From the NCBI GenBank assembly GCA_037176845.1, contig JAYKXP010000008.1, forward strand, positions 682,001 to 746,000: a DNA stretch of 64,000 nt, written 5' to 3'. Position numbers and translations under genes: made by a program. Under the pieces are notes generated by a model that saw nothing but the letters and a program-made list of their open reading frames with translations, searched no databases and was not told the DNA's origin. Below, piece by piece: positions 13,161 to 25,066 of this stretch. This DNA is from Paramarasmius palmivorus (lineage: Eukaryota; Basidiomycota; Agaricomycetes; Agaricales; Marasmiaceae). Every line of letters starts with the position of its first letter. The first letter of the stretch is position 1.

Positions 13161-14228
13161 ATGCTGGACGAACAAGAGGTCGCTTTTTGCGACGAGATGC
13201 GCACCTTCCAAGATGCAGCATCCGATAATCCTCTTGTTCCAGGGCTATTGTTTTCACTGTCATTGGACAGTCCAACATTAGACTCCCATGTACAAGCATA
13301 CTCTCCACGACCTCTACCTCTTCAACATCGTCATACCGGAAGAACAGTTTCGTTCCAAATCGTGCATGCTATACAAGAAGGGGAGGATTACCATTCTCAG
13401 GTCTGGCTTGCCAAACCAGTGGAACTCAAGAGTGACGCGTGCCTGGTCTTCAAATTTATCGTGGCTTCTCATCTACCTCAAAAAGACGAAGTGCCAGAGG
13501 AGGATTACCGCAGTCTCGATCAAGTTGTTGCAAACCAGCTGGAGCCCTTTGAGAGGCTCAGTTTTTTTCAAGGAAGCTATTTGCCTTGGTTCTATGGTGT
13601 GCATGAGGTAGTCGTTCCAGATTATACATAATGCTTGATGGCTCATAGGTTTCAGGTAATCATGCCATGGAATGAACGGGGCCGATTATTCGTGATGGAG
13701 TATATTCCGGCCAAGTTTGAATCAGGATTTCGAGGAATGGATCTCGAGGGATATGTACGCTTGGTGAGTCTAGATCTGCGGGTCTCTTTACTCCGAGTCA
13801 ATCTAATCTCTACTTCACAGTTTAAAACTGCCATGAACGTCCTCGACACCGCCCACAAAGCATGTATCACGCACGGTGATATACGCCTTGATAATCTTCT
13901 CTTCGACAACGCCGACCACTCCAATGGCTCTCACCCTGGGCCTCGGCTTGTCTTAATAGACTGGAGAAATGAAAACAAGGGCGATGTTCGCGGGAGCGAT
14001 CTAATGACTCCGTTCACCATCAAAAAAGATATCTACGATCTATACAACGCTTTCGCCGACGCGTTATACGACTTGAATGCAAGCATCAGCCACGATCTTT
14101 GGCTTTTTAATTATCGGGACTTTGCGAGGCGGTTGTACAAAGATGCAGACATTGGCGAGAGGTTGAATGCGTTGAGGGTTGCGGGTCCTAAGTTGCCAGA
14201 CGGGTTCTTAGAGTCGGATTCCGACTAG
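13161..14228 (+). CDS. Protein-kinase-like protein
   Basis: Three exons are joined by introns at about 13609-13653 and 13765-13820, giving about 320 residues. Kinase-fold landmarks appear in order: a VFKF lysine strand, an acidic helix, the hinge LFVMEYI, the catalytic-loop form HGDIRLDNLL, and LVLIDW in place of the usual DFG. The HGD and DW forms resemble atypical fungal and aminoglycoside-phosphotransferase-type kinases. The catalytic Asp and Asn are present, so activity is plausible; the glycine-rich loop is not obvious. I chose the ATG at 13161 (MLDEQEVAFCDE) because it opens the exon ahead of the fold. The substrate is unknown. A damaged duplicate of its last ~85 bases follows immediately downstream. 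The divergent neighbour may be a functional partner, which is inference only. Confidence 0.7.
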
Positions 14229-14240
14229 TCAATATTTGCA

Positions 14241-14333
14241 CAGCAATTGTACAAGGATGCAGATGTCGGCGAGAGGTTAAGGGCGTCGAGGGTTGCGGGA
14301 CCAAAGTTGCCAGACGAGTTTTTGTCAGAATAG
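14241..14333 (+). pseudogene. Tandem partial copy of the kinase-like gene's 3' end
   Basis: The bases encode QLYKDADVGERLRASRVAG and end in a stop at 14331-14333. This mirrors RLYKDADIGERLNALRVAG at about 14131-14218 at the end of the kinase-like gene. Only the C-terminal tail is present, with no upstream kinase sequence, so it is a local partial duplication that now lies in the 3' flank. Confidence 0.85.
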
Positions 14334-14640
14334 CCAAATTTCAACATGTCATCTTTGCGTACAATGACATACATTATCATACGATTTCATTACGAACAAT
14401 CCCCGTGACACATCTACTGTACATGACACGTTAACTTCAATAGCTCCCAAGGGCCCCCCCCAGAATTTCGCACTACACCTGATCACGCGCCAGTGTGTAG
14501 GTTCAGGCTTCGACATCGCCTTCGCCCATCACCTCTGCGGCCTCTTCCTCTCCTTCCACACTTCCACCTCCTCCACTTGCGCCAGCGTTCATCGGTAGAA
14601 TACCCACTGCCGTCTTGTCTTTGGATCACTCTTTCATTCC
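14334..14640. other. Spacer without a recognised gene
   Basis: No gene is recognised. It holds a run of C at about 14454-14460 and a C/T-rich tract at about 14515-14590. Confidence 0.4.
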
Positions 14641-15105
14641 TCAACCTCCAGATCAGGTACGCGGCCTCAGATATCAGATACGATAGAACCTCGATAGTCC
14701 TTTATCGAATTTATTCCTGTTGTTCTTACACATTGCCATGCCACAAGCTATAAGATATCTCCCATCCATCCCGGTGCATTTGCTTTCAATTCCCATATCG
14801 TTTCGGCAATGCTCCATACTTCCGCCTGTCCTTTCGCCGTACACTCCATTAGGATGTATTCTACGCTCTCCGTCGTTCCGCATTTGCTGCATGTTTCTCT
14901 TTGTTCTACTCCACTATTTCCATTCCAGTACCCGCTGTGCATTCGTTTGAGTATCCTTGTGATCGTCACTGTATTACTCTGTGTAGGAGAGACTAATGAG
15001 CGCCTGTTAGAAGTTCTGTGCGTCGACAGTGCAGGTACACCATGTTTCAAAGTGGCGAAGTTTTTCTATTAGCACTGTTCCCTATGAAGACTATACATAT
15101 CTATA
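14641..15105 (-). mobile_element. Non-LTR retrotransposon remnant with zinc-knuckle end
   Basis: The minus strand reads FKHGVPALSTHRTSNRRSLV, then a segment with MHSGYWN, then a Cys-rich end CSKCGTTESVEYILMECTAK followed by EVW and IWELK. C-x2-C, the E-[HY]-IL-x-EC phrase and the Trp spacing are typical of the C-terminal zinc binding region of fungal LINE-like elements. No reverse transcriptase core is present. The upstream ~108 bases (14998-15105) are also found at 9304-9414. Confidence 0.75.
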
Positions 15106-15144
15106 CTAAGATCCATAAAGTAGGCCCATTAATCTAAAGAGTAT

Positions 15145-17466
15145 CTACTTCAACGCAGCAACCCTCCTCCGTACTTCCTTTGCTCTTCCACTTCCTCGAC
15201 CTTCGCCTTTCCCAAAAATAACGACGGTACCCTTCTGTCCTGCTCTTGCACTGCGACCGGCACGGTGGATGAAATCGAGAATGTTGCGTGGTTCGTCCAC
15301 AATGAACACGTGTTTAATGGACGGAGAAAAGTCGAGACCACGGGAGAGTAAAGAGGTTGTGATGAGGACCTTGGGAGCCGGTTCATTGTCTGAGGCAGAA
15401 GCGTCGCTGGATTGATTTGTGGATTGCGACACGTCCTCACTGGCCATGTCATTGTCGAAGACGATTTCTTTCTGCTCTCCTGCAACATTAACATCCTTCC
15501 CAGAAATAGGCCGCAAGAAGCCCGTCAGATGCCGATTGCTGCCTCTCTCTTTGACCCGCGTCTCACTCACACTCGTGAGTGGCAAATTGGGTATGCCCTT
15601 TTCCTTCAGATACTCTGAAAGCATCATAACTTTGGAAGACTTGTTGCAGAAGATCAGAACTTGACTTAGATTGGCCTGACCGGTCGACATGACTGAATCG
15701 TCCGCCCAAACTTGTCTGAGCCGTTTCTCGATGTCCGCCATTTTGTTGCCTCCTGTCCAATTCACATACTCCGTTTTCAGGGTTTTCGGGAGTTTGTGAA
15801 CGCCGGGTGAGACGAGCTGTTGCATTTTCGGATGATGTGTGGTCAGGTAATTGGAAAGAGAAGTGGGAATGGTTGCAGAGGTCAACAGGAGGTTGAATGG
15901 ATAGCTCTCTGGACCAGGCTCTGATGCAGTCGGCGAAGCAGACTGGGACTTGCCTCTTGCAGCAGCAATGTCCGCCAATAACATTCTCGTCGTTTCCTGG
16001 AAATCTGGGTCTAGAGGGAATCTGTCAAAAACAAAGCAAACCCTCGTGCGAGAGAAGACATACCGAATAACACATCAGCTTCGTCAACGACGACCCATTC
16101 AACATTCTCCAAGCCCATTTCGCCTTCGGCTCGCCACCTCCCTTGACCCGGACCCGGTGGGAGCTTATCACGACCGCGCCTCAGCCTCTTCTTCTCGTCA
16201 TCCTCAGGTGAAGTGATACCAGGACCATCTTCTGCGCGATCCCAGCCCCTGCCGCGAACCATTTCGAGCAGCTTCATCGGAGTACCAATCACAACGTCCA
16301 CTGGATGCCCTCCTTTACGAGGCTGTAGATCTCCTGAGTTGTCCAAGGACATCGTAGCCATTTCGCTGGCTCGCATACTCGATCTCGAGGGAACAGACTC
16401 CCTGTCTGAGGAATTATTGGCACGACTAGCGCAAAGAACGCGTAACTTGACTTCATGGAGAAGTCCCTTAGCAAAACCGGATAATTGGCGCGATAACTCG
16501 TGCGTAGGGGCGAGAACAAGGGCACGGGGATTTATTGCGCGTTTTTGGGGTGGTGGGGAGGAGGAAGCGAGCTCAGATAGTTTCAGTGATTGTAAAACGG
16601 GCAATAAATATGCAATAGATTTTCCAGAACCGGTTTCTGAGGCCAGAAGCCATTCACGCCACTGCTGAGTCTCTTGTGATGATGATTTGGGAGGTGGGTA
16701 CGGCGGAAGAACATGATTGATACTGAGAGCTTGTATACGTGTCGGATTGGCACCTGGACCTAGCATGTCGCGTAGGCAGTTGCGAAGACCAGGGAGAAGC
16801 GGAGGTGATGAAAAGGATTGGTAAACAGTTGGTAAAGATGAGGAGGAAGATGTCGGGACAGCAAACTCTTTGTCATTATCTGTATCTTAGAAAACATGTA
16901 AGCGTTTGGTATGTCAGAGTTCCAGGAGGACTTACCATACTTTTTTGAGTTCATGGACGCTCTAGCTTCTGCTGGCATACTTTCTGCAAGAGCCTCGGCG
17001 CTCCGGTTATTGTACGCGGTCCTGTTGGCTTTGGGGATGTTCCGCGCGACGGCAGACAAGAAACTAGGTTTGGTCGAATCTGGAGTTTGGGCTGTTGAGA
17101 CACCCTTCAGCTCGTCGCCCCATGTTCCCTTCCGTCTATGCCAGTCTCGTTCGTTCTCAAGGCGACTTTTTCTACGAAACGACGATGGGTTTCCCTTGCC
17201 CTCCTGGGCCCCTTCCTGACCGTGATGCGGCACTTGGTCACGCACAAACTCGGTTGGCACAAGTCTGGGCAGTTTCTTGCTAGAAGAACCTGGGAAGAGC
17301 AGATATTGAGTGATTGCACACGGAATAGAAAATATTGCAACATACTACGGTTGACTAAGAAAGGCTTAGAGCGATTCCCCTTGACTACATGAGAGACATG
17401 AAGAGTTCGAGTGAGCCTTGTACTTTTTGAAGTCGCTGAACTGGAGACGTTTCTGGCCAGCAACAT
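15145..17466 (-). CDS. MRH4: Mitochondrial DEAD-box RNA helicase MRH4
   Basis: The first exon encodes a basic, Ser/Thr-rich presequence (MLLARNVSSSATSKSTRLTR). Helicase motifs follow in order: LASETGSGKS (motif I), an embedded PTHEL (Ia), VVVDEADVLF (II, a DEAD box), LLTSATIP (III), LITTSLLSRGLDFS (V) and HRAGRSARAG (VI). Two introns were checked by frame: one near 16015-16061 ends at CCCTCTAG, and one near 16880-16935 splits a Tyr-Asp junction. In yeast MRH4 acts in mitochondrial large-subunit ribosome assembly. The presequence, the DEADV form and the long linker between motifs II and III agree with that family. The start shares a 120-base divergent promoter with the DUF4211 gene. All exons join in frame. 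Confidence 0.82.
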
Positions 17467-17586
17467 CTCTCGACGTCGCGGTTGGGGGTAGAACCGGTGA
17501 GAAATTTCAGAAAATTGAATTCAAAGATTTCACGTGACATTACTGTGTTCAGCCTCCGCGAATGGCATCCTTCGACTTCTACTCTC
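17467..17586. promoter_or_regulatory. Divergent promoter MRH4 / DUF4211 gene
   Basis: Only 120 bases separate two start codons pointing away from each other, so the core promoters must overlap. It contains CACGTGA at about 17531, an E-box-like site. No clear TATA box is visible. Confidence 0.5.
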
Positions 17587-19365
17587 ATGGCACCTCAGAA
17601 AAGGTCTCGTAAAGGAAATTCAACACTCAAGCAGACGTCGTTGCTAGATCACTTGCAATCATCACCACCTTCAGCACAGAAGAAGTCACGCTATTCGTCA
17701 TCTGTATCTCCCAAGAAACAAGCACGCGTTCAGGCCGAATCCAGTGATGAATCCTCAGATATTGGTGCTATCAAGTTTCAGCCAGCGCAGAAAGACAAAT
17801 ATGACGAAGATGAGGAGGAGGAGGCTGCACGTCCCGGGCCTTCGTCTATGGGGCGACGGCGCATTACGCGCGCTGTTACGGACTCGGACGACTCGGACAG
17901 TAGCGTCATCATCACAGCGGTGAAGAAGAATGGAAAGTTACAGGAGTCTACAAAGGGGAAATTGGCTTCTGCATCTAGCTCTGAAGAAGAAATCAAACCG
18001 CGAAAGAGAAGGAAGTTGATCAGGGGTACAAGGCCAGATGTAGCTGAGAGTTCTGAAGATGATCTGGAAACTGAACGTATGCAAACCGTGGCATCTTCTA
18101 TTTTATGTCTGACCCAGCTCCAGATATCCTGAATAGTCGACTTCGTACTCGTGGAAAGAAGACAGCGTTCCAGAAGAACTTGGAAAGACTAAAACGTGCG
18201 TAACTCAGTGATCTATAATACCTACCGGACCAATTCTGGTATCTAGGCAAGAAACAAGGCAAGCCAATGGAATCCTCGGAGGAAGAAGATGGTTCTGGAG
18301 ACGAGCAAGCTAGCGACAATGACATCAAGCCGTTTAAAGGTGCCAAACCGCACGTAGGCGGGAAGTCGGACGATGAGGAAGAAGATGAGGTTGGGTCCGA
18401 TGATTTCATTGTTGAAGATGATGGGGAAACTGCCTCGCTACCAGCAATATTCAGCATGGAATCACATCAAGACCTGTCACACCAATTCAAGAAGATATTC
18501 CAGTTTCTCGTTCACGTTGCAACGCGGACACCAGCAGATAGGCATGATTTTGTATTGAACACTCTTGAGGGTGAGCGTTCGTCATATAAACTACTATTGG
18601 CTTTTGCTAAATCAGATGTAGACGAGGAGTATTTCGCAATGCCACTAGGGATGATGCGCAGGAAACTTCTCGGTTTGAGAGATTCCCTCGTGGCATCCTC
18701 CGTATGGCGTCCACCTTTCAAGAAGGCGCTTGACACGCGCCCGGATGTTCAACTCATTCGCATGGATTATGCGGTCCCGGGATGCGATGCTTGCCATTTG
18801 GGTTCGAGGATGTCTACGTATTCTCTTCGTGTTTCCGGCAATCTGTACGACAAAGTGGGATATGAATCATATAATGCGAGTAGCCCCGTTTTCTAAAGTA
18901 TATCAGACGAACTGACTGAATTACAGGCCGCATCCGACTCGGAAAGCGGCTCAGACGATGATAGCGAGAACGAGCGCAGTCGAAAAACCTTCGACTTCAA
19001 CGTGGGCCGATTTTGTGCACGCCGCGCGAAGGTGTACCATGATTTGACTCACTGGGAGGTTTGTTCTTCGCTTGATACGAGTTATACCTGATCTCACCCT
19101 TAGAATACAGTATAGCTTATTTCAAATAGTGAACGATGAAGTCAGTTCTTTGAAGGCTTCAGCTGGGAAGAAGAAGAAACAGTTCGTTCGGGTCGCATTT
19201 GCGGGTGGAAAGAAACCACCTGAAGACCTTCAAGATGCAGATGCCATCTGTGAATGGATGGACGAGCGGAAAGTAATTGATCTCGAGTGGCAGAAGCTAA
19301 AAGGGATCATGGACAGCGCTAGGAATCTGGAAGTGGCTGCCAAGAAGGGAGAGGACCTGGACTGA
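17587..19365 (+). CDS. Nuclear DUF4211-domain protein
   Basis: The N-terminal half is charged and disordered (runs of Ser/Asp/Glu, PRKRRKLIRG as a likely nuclear signal). The C-terminal half is the conserved domain: IFQFLVHVATRTPADRHDFV, a Cys pair in PGCDACHLGSRMST, then FNVGRFCARRAKVYHDLTHW. C-x2-C-H-L-G followed by GRFC-x-R-[AT]-x-V-[YF]-H-[DE]-[LF]-THWE is characteristic of DUF4211. Introns near 18074-18120, 18195-18245, 18856-18927 and 19060-19108 keep frame; at the third, a GTGGGA donor after YDK avoids an in-frame stop. I chose the ATG at 17587 (MAPQKRSRKG) because the upstream frame starts inside the shared promoter. Function is unknown; the domain is usually found in nuclear proteins. 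Confidence 0.75.
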
Positions 19366-19579
19366 TAGTGACAGTACGGCCGCACTGTAACGTTACTCTG
19401 TATTTATAGTGGATTGCCTGTCTACCTTCTACAAGTGAAGGCCTTCAGAGTACATACAAATCAAGTTGTCCAGCGAAGGTAGTACTGTAGTTATAATCGA
19501 AGGTATGGCTGGGTCCAGATGCGAGAATCAAGTCTTCATAGATATATGATACAGCAGCGTCAGAGATATGACTACCTGT

Positions 19580-21591
19580 CTATCTGAACATGGCGTCGTA
19601 TTTATTCAGGCACGAATACCATTCGTAGTCTACAAAGCTTGTCAGTAAAATCCACCGGCCGGCTGTACAGGAGCTCGTACCAAAGTTTTGCGAAGCATCG
19701 CACCAGCATTTGCCCTTTTTGTGGGCATCGCCCTGAGGACAGTGTTGGAATGGCTCGTGTCGGTAGCCAATGTCACTGAAGAAATGCTTTTCGACAGGTT
19801 AGTTACAGAGGTCAGGAAAACGGGTAACTGCGTACAATTTGTTCCTTCTTAGCGAAGAGGGCGGCACCAATGCTGTGGACGGGAGCTGGATATTATGATA
19901 TCAGCGGACAGCCCAAACATGTTGTATACCAATCATACCATCACCCCATCGCTAGAAGCCATCTCAGTATCATTGAGTAACGAGATGACAATCATAGAAC
20001 GTACCTCGTAGTAGAAACCTCCTTTGGAATCCAAGAACTCGAAGAACTTGGAGTACGCTTCACCTCTCCACAAATCCAAGTCACCGATTTCAAAGTTAGA
20101 CCAGACTACAAACGTGATGAGTCCACAGAGAAAGCATTCATGGATAGTTCGCACTAACAGTGGCATCGGTTGTAAGTCAATTCCTGCAAGATAAATTCAG
20201 CGCATGCGCCCTCCAGCGAAACTGTGCAAACTTACCACCGTCATCGGACAGGAATTGCATGGCATTGTCCGGGGAGACGTGATCAGGATTTTCCTTGATG
20301 AACTCTAAAGAGACATTCAAGTGAGTATGTATCCTTCACACAATTCTCGTGCAGATACTGACCTTTGACTGCATCCCAGAGTGTGGGAATGGTAGCCTCG
20401 TACTCGGGTAGTGAGATGGTGAATCCTGCGAGAAAGCGGATCAGTACATTCCCATGGCGAGGAGAAACCTTCAGGCTACGCACCGTAGACCTTCTTCTGA
20501 TCCTGCATAATCAAGAATGGATCATAATCCAAGTCACAGAAGAACTTGACGTCGGGCCTTGAAATTTTTTAATTACAAAAACAACTGTCGTAAGCCGAAG
20601 GTACGCACTCAATTCTGTAAGGTCCTTATGAGAATCAATGCAGCCACCCGTGTTACTGAGCACTCACCGCCAGTAGTACTTGTAGTTCTTCAATAGCTCA
20701 TGACGATAGAAAAACTAGTGGGAAGATGGATCAGCATGTGCATGGGAATGCTTGGCTGCAGACATACTCCGGAGTTGAAGCGACACATGTTACGGTATCT
20801 ATATGATGATTGTGTGAGACGTGTTCAATTCAAGTGAAAGTGCTTGCACCCACGGGACGCTCCCTGATAAACCAGTGTCAGCAGTGCAGCCTCAAGGGTA
20901 AGACAGTGTACACGCACCTCCGTAGATTACTTGATTCTTGACCATGTTGTCCCTTGAAGCTCTAGCCTTGTCTTCATCAATCCATTCGGGCTGGTACCAG
21001 TGTTCGTGTGGAATTAGCCCAAACTTGACTTCTGCGTCCGTCAATTCTGTTATGCGGCTGTAAAAGCAAAGGTTTAAGAGCTACACTTGAAAACCAATGT
21101 TGCTGAACCTCACTTTTTGAATTCATCTGAGAATGGTTCCTCGTTTAAGAACACGTAAGGGTATTGGAACTTCTTGTTGAATCGGTCCTCCATTTGCTTC
21201 ATCGAGGTAACAACGCCGTTCAAATCCGAGTTTCGAGCTGAATATGTCCGTCAGAACGATTGATATGACCTCTAAAACCACTGCAACGCACCCAGAAGCA
21301 CAAATGCTGCATTTGCTCGACGACTCTGAGGAGGAGCAGGCTCGTCCTTGTGGTAGTATTCATCAGGAACTCCATCCTTGTACGGAGGCTGACCCGAGCT
21401 AATCGAGTCAAACTGATTCTTCAAGTTTGATAAGGATGTGGCCCGTCCATAACCCTCATGTACGAAGGTGAAGATGTAGTGAAGACTTATCTAGAAGAGG
21501 GTCAGAAAACGTTGGCAAGGGGCTAAGACGAGAGTGAAATACTCACAATTATGGCCAGCACAAGTATAATATAACGCATAGGCGTCATCAT
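19580..21591 (-). CDS. KRE2/MNT1-type alpha-1,2-mannosyltransferase, copy A (GT15)
   Basis: The start at 21591 gives a short membrane anchor MMTPMRYIILVLAII, typical of type II Golgi enzymes. Later exons carry RPDVKFFCDLDYDPFL (metal/GDP-mannose region), a SLPEYEATIPTLW block, WSNFEIGDLDLWRGEAY and FEFLDSKGGFYYE, ending KHFFSDIGYRHEPFQHCPQG and a TAG at 19580-19582. These are the diagnostic GT15 blocks of the enzymes that extend O- and N-linked mannans with alpha-1,2 bonds in the Golgi. About ten short introns interrupt it. It lies head-to-tail with copy B, 582 bases away, indicating tandem duplication. Exon ends near the N-terminus are approximate. Confidence 0.85.
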
Positions 21592-22173
21592 CTTGTGAAA
21601 TTATAGCGGTTGCACAGTGGATAAAGAACGACAGTGGAACAAAAACAAGAGGGTTTCTGAGAAAAAAGTGGTTTGTGACAGCACACAACTTGGACCACTG
21701 CGGATCAAGTAATCACTGCCCCGTCAGCGGCTGTGTTGAGGCGCTTAAGCTTAGGCTCCAAGTTTAGGCGCCGTCCTTCTTCGAGGCAGGGCTCAAGCAA
21801 AGTACACTGGAATACACCAGAGTCATTGCAGTCTGACGAAATACGACTCGCGTGCAGAAATATCTACAAGAAACTTAGCACGAACTCTGGAGAAACCCCG
21901 CCGTTTCGAACATCGACCGTTCAAAGCTGGCTAGAAGAGTGGAGAGGCATTGGAGTTTTATGACGTTTGCTCTTCGGCAGCTGTATCAGCACACTCAGCC
22001 CATGGCAACAGACTACTATTAGAAAACTTTGATTGCCAATTAGATAGAAGATAGATATGTGCCAGCTTGGCCAGCCAACAACTGTGGTCTATATATACAT
22101 CGTGTACTTGTTACAGTCTATCACGTATTGCAGGTCACCAAGAGGAATCAAGCAAGCAAGTACCCCCCACCAC
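21592..22173. other. Spacer between tandem mannosyltransferase genes
   Basis: It serves as the promoter of copy A and the 3' flank of copy B. A 76-codon open frame on the plus strand (about 21736-21963) lacks an ATG start and any recognisable domain, so I do not call it a gene. Confidence 0.4.
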
Positions 22174-24206
22174 TCATGCGAACAATTTCTCAAACCTTCT
22201 CAGACAGGAGTTTATATGGTAATCTAAACGGGTAATATTATTACGAACTCTTCCAATGTAGAACCATACCACTTGACACTCACCAAAGGTATCATTGGGA
22301 TCACACGAACAATGTCCATTTCTCCATTGGTCGCCGCTAGGACAGTGCTGGAAGAACTCGTGTCTGTATCCAATGTCACGGAAAAAGTGGATCTGGTCTC
22401 TTCGCGCGAATAAGGCTGCTGCGATTGAGTGGACGGGTGCGTCTCCCCATCGCTGAGATTCCATTCGCGTCAGCCGAAGTTGGGTGATTGACGTGTGGCG
22501 TGCTTACCTCGTAGTAAAATCCACCTTTGGACTCTAGAAAATCAAAGAAAGCCTGATATGCCTCTCCTCTCCAAAAGTCCATATCGGCAATTTCAAAGTT
22601 ACTCCAGACTAACAATGGTTTAATGAGAAATACGTCCACGCCACGTACAGAGAAGCGGGAAGGACTCACAGTGGCTGCAAAATCAGGCGGTACAAGTCAG
22701 TTGGACACGTCCACGCTAAGAAAAGAAGAGGATACGTACCAAAGGTTGTAATTTTGACCGTTATCTGTCAAGAAGCCCAGGGCATTATGGGGTTCTACGT
22801 ATTCTGGGTGTTCCTTGATGAACTCCTGGACAGTGCTCCAGAGGGTAGGTATTGTTGGTTCCCATTCGTACAGCCTGTTAGAGCATGATAGGTATCAGGA
22901 TGCGGCGCCGGTGCCATATGAGTATCAGTTACTAACGAGATGGTAAAGCCTTTTAGGTATCGGTCAGCACGCGGGCATGTCGGGACGAAGGGAGACTTAC
23001 TGTATATCTTGTCATGCTCTTGCATGTACAGGAATGGGTCGTAGTTGACATCGCAGAAAAACTTGACATCAGGTCTAAATTAAAAACAAACGCCGAGTTA
23101 TTTTTGGGAGGAATCAATTGACGCAAGAGGTTACACTCACTCGACTCTGATGGTGCGTGCGTGGGCGAGCGGAAGCATTTAGATTGATGATGAGAATTCA
23201 CACACCGAAAAACGAACCTCCAGTAATATCTGTACTGTTGTAGCAAGGGATGCTTGAAGAAGAACTAGAAACAACAAAAGGGTCATCAGCGTCGAATTCT
23301 CATGATGAAGTGGAGTGGAAGCATACCCCGGAGTTGAAACGGCACATGTTACGGTATCTGCGAGTCTCGGTTCAGTCACCTCCGCGATAGCTGTGAAGGT
23401 GGTTGTACACATACGGAACGCTCCCTTGACGTGTCAACGCTGATTAGGCGGTGTTGAAAGACGTAGAAACAGGTGGAGCTCACCGCCATAGATAATGCCT
23501 TGTGCCATCATCTTTTCGCGCCCAGCCTTGGCGCGATCCTCATCTATCCAGTCTGGCTGGAACCAGTGATCCTTGGGTATCAAACCGAACGAAATGGGAG
23601 CTTTGGTGATAACGCTTATGCGCCTAAAGAAAGGATGAGGTTAGACTAAGAGCTTGTGGAAGGCTGTAGAAGCCTACATACTTCTTAAAGTCGTCGGTGA
23701 ATGGTTCGTCATTCAAGAGGACCCATGGGTAGTTGTAGTGTTTATTGAATCGGTCTTCTACTGACTGCATACTGGACGCGACACCTAGAAATATAATTGT
23801 GACCCTGACCCCGTGAGGATACGATCGAAAACATGTTTCGGAAAGCGCACCGTTGACGTCCGTATTCCGTGCAAGAAGGACAAAGGTAGCATTCGCTCTC
23901 CGTTCTGTGGTGTTGACATAGATATTGGGGGTATATGAATAGTCTGGTAATCCATTGTCCTTGTCACTGATATGTAGTCGTTCGCCAATGTTGCTGAGAC
24001 TTGATATACGACCGTATTCCTCGAATATTGAAGAAAGAATGAAATGAAGGGTGATCTACAGAGTCGTGCAATGATGAGACGGCGACAAGGCACGAAATGT
24101 CACAAAACACGAGACGTACTACGGCGACCAAGAGAGCGATGAGATATCGCCTTGCAGGCGACATCTGGATGTTTGCCAGCTTGGGCAACTTGAGCACGGA
24201 TGCCAT
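22174..24206 (-). CDS. KRE2/MNT1-type alpha-1,2-mannosyltransferase, copy B (GT15)
   Basis: It starts MASVLKLPKLANIQMSPARR with a hydrophobic anchor YLIALLVAVV behind a basic cytosolic tail. It shares with copy A the blocks RPDVKFFC-x-x-x-YDPFL, SNFEIADMDFWRGEAY and ESKGGFYYE. It then reads RWGDAPVHSIAAALFARRDQ and IGYRHEFFQHCPSGDQ, ending in TGA at 22174-22176. The acidic pair around FCDVNYDP is CDV-N-YD here and CDL-D-YD in copy A, a difference in the presumed metal-binding region. As a GT15 enzyme it would transfer mannose in the Golgi. The orientation and intron pattern show common origin with copy A. Exon limits in the 5' third are approximate. Confidence 0.85.
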
Positions 24207-25066
24207 GGTGGAAGGGAAGGGAAAGGGTAAGGGAAGAACCTTTTTTTTTCAAGAGCGCAGTATATGACTAAATGTAATTTTGAATTAAATGGCTATCCGC
24301 CTGTTCGCTCTCGTACTCCGGGGTGGAGCTGACGTCGCGCGATCCGTGTTGGCAATCCCCATGGTAATCTTTTGCGTGTAATAGATAGGACACTGCACAT
24401 GAGAATTTTCTTAGAAACTGGCCCGGTACCGGTGGAGTTTTCTCTTCTATCTCCAATACCCGACAAAAGAGCGAAGAAGGTTAATAATTTTAGAGGAAAC
24501 GAAAGAGTTGAGAGAAAACATATGGCTGCAGGTGACGGTGATAGAACATCCGCCGGCAAATTTTTCTGGCTGCGATCCGTTCCGACGGTCGATTTCACTT
24601 GGAGCAAATTGGTGGCAAGCAGCTTGAAGCTCATTGTCTATTCTTACTTACAGCCTATATGGCCGTCGTTGGGATAACGGTGCGCAGCAATGTACGCTCC
24701 TGATACACCCGCAGGTTCACAAGCAGTGCACCTGGAATAGGCTCCAAACATAGAACTTTTTCAGAAGCCGCCCTGGTTGCGCCCTGGACTAGACACGGCC
24801 GAACGAACGCAAAGCTGCGGATGCGAGAATACGGTCTAGCAATGGTCTAGCATAGAATCTTCTAGTGAAGTATGAGAGAATATAAGCTGCAGTTTCAAGC
24901 CTGGTCCAGGGAATTAAACATGTTGAAACTGGTGGCTGCTGGCAAGTACGAAATGACCGTGACCTCCGTCGGCATCGGGCCGTAATTTTGCGGGCAAATA
25001 TTTGTTCGCCCAGTGTCATTTTCGTTTGCGCGTCCTTTGAAACTCTCAAAAAAACGACGGTCCACG
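24207..25066. other. Divergent intergenic region, no gene seen
   Basis: 860 bases lie between the starts of GT15 copy B and TOM40. A pyrimidine/purine-skewed tract with a T run is at about 24240-24250. No open frame here resembles a protein. Promoters of both genes are expected in it. Confidence 0.4.

Noticed and set aside
16213..16668. Open frame opposite MRH4, 151 codons
   Set aside because: It is the antisense of the helicase core and has no domain of its own.
21736..21963. Plus-strand frame of 76 codons between the mannosyltransferases
   Set aside because: No ATG start, no intron structure and no recognisable motif.
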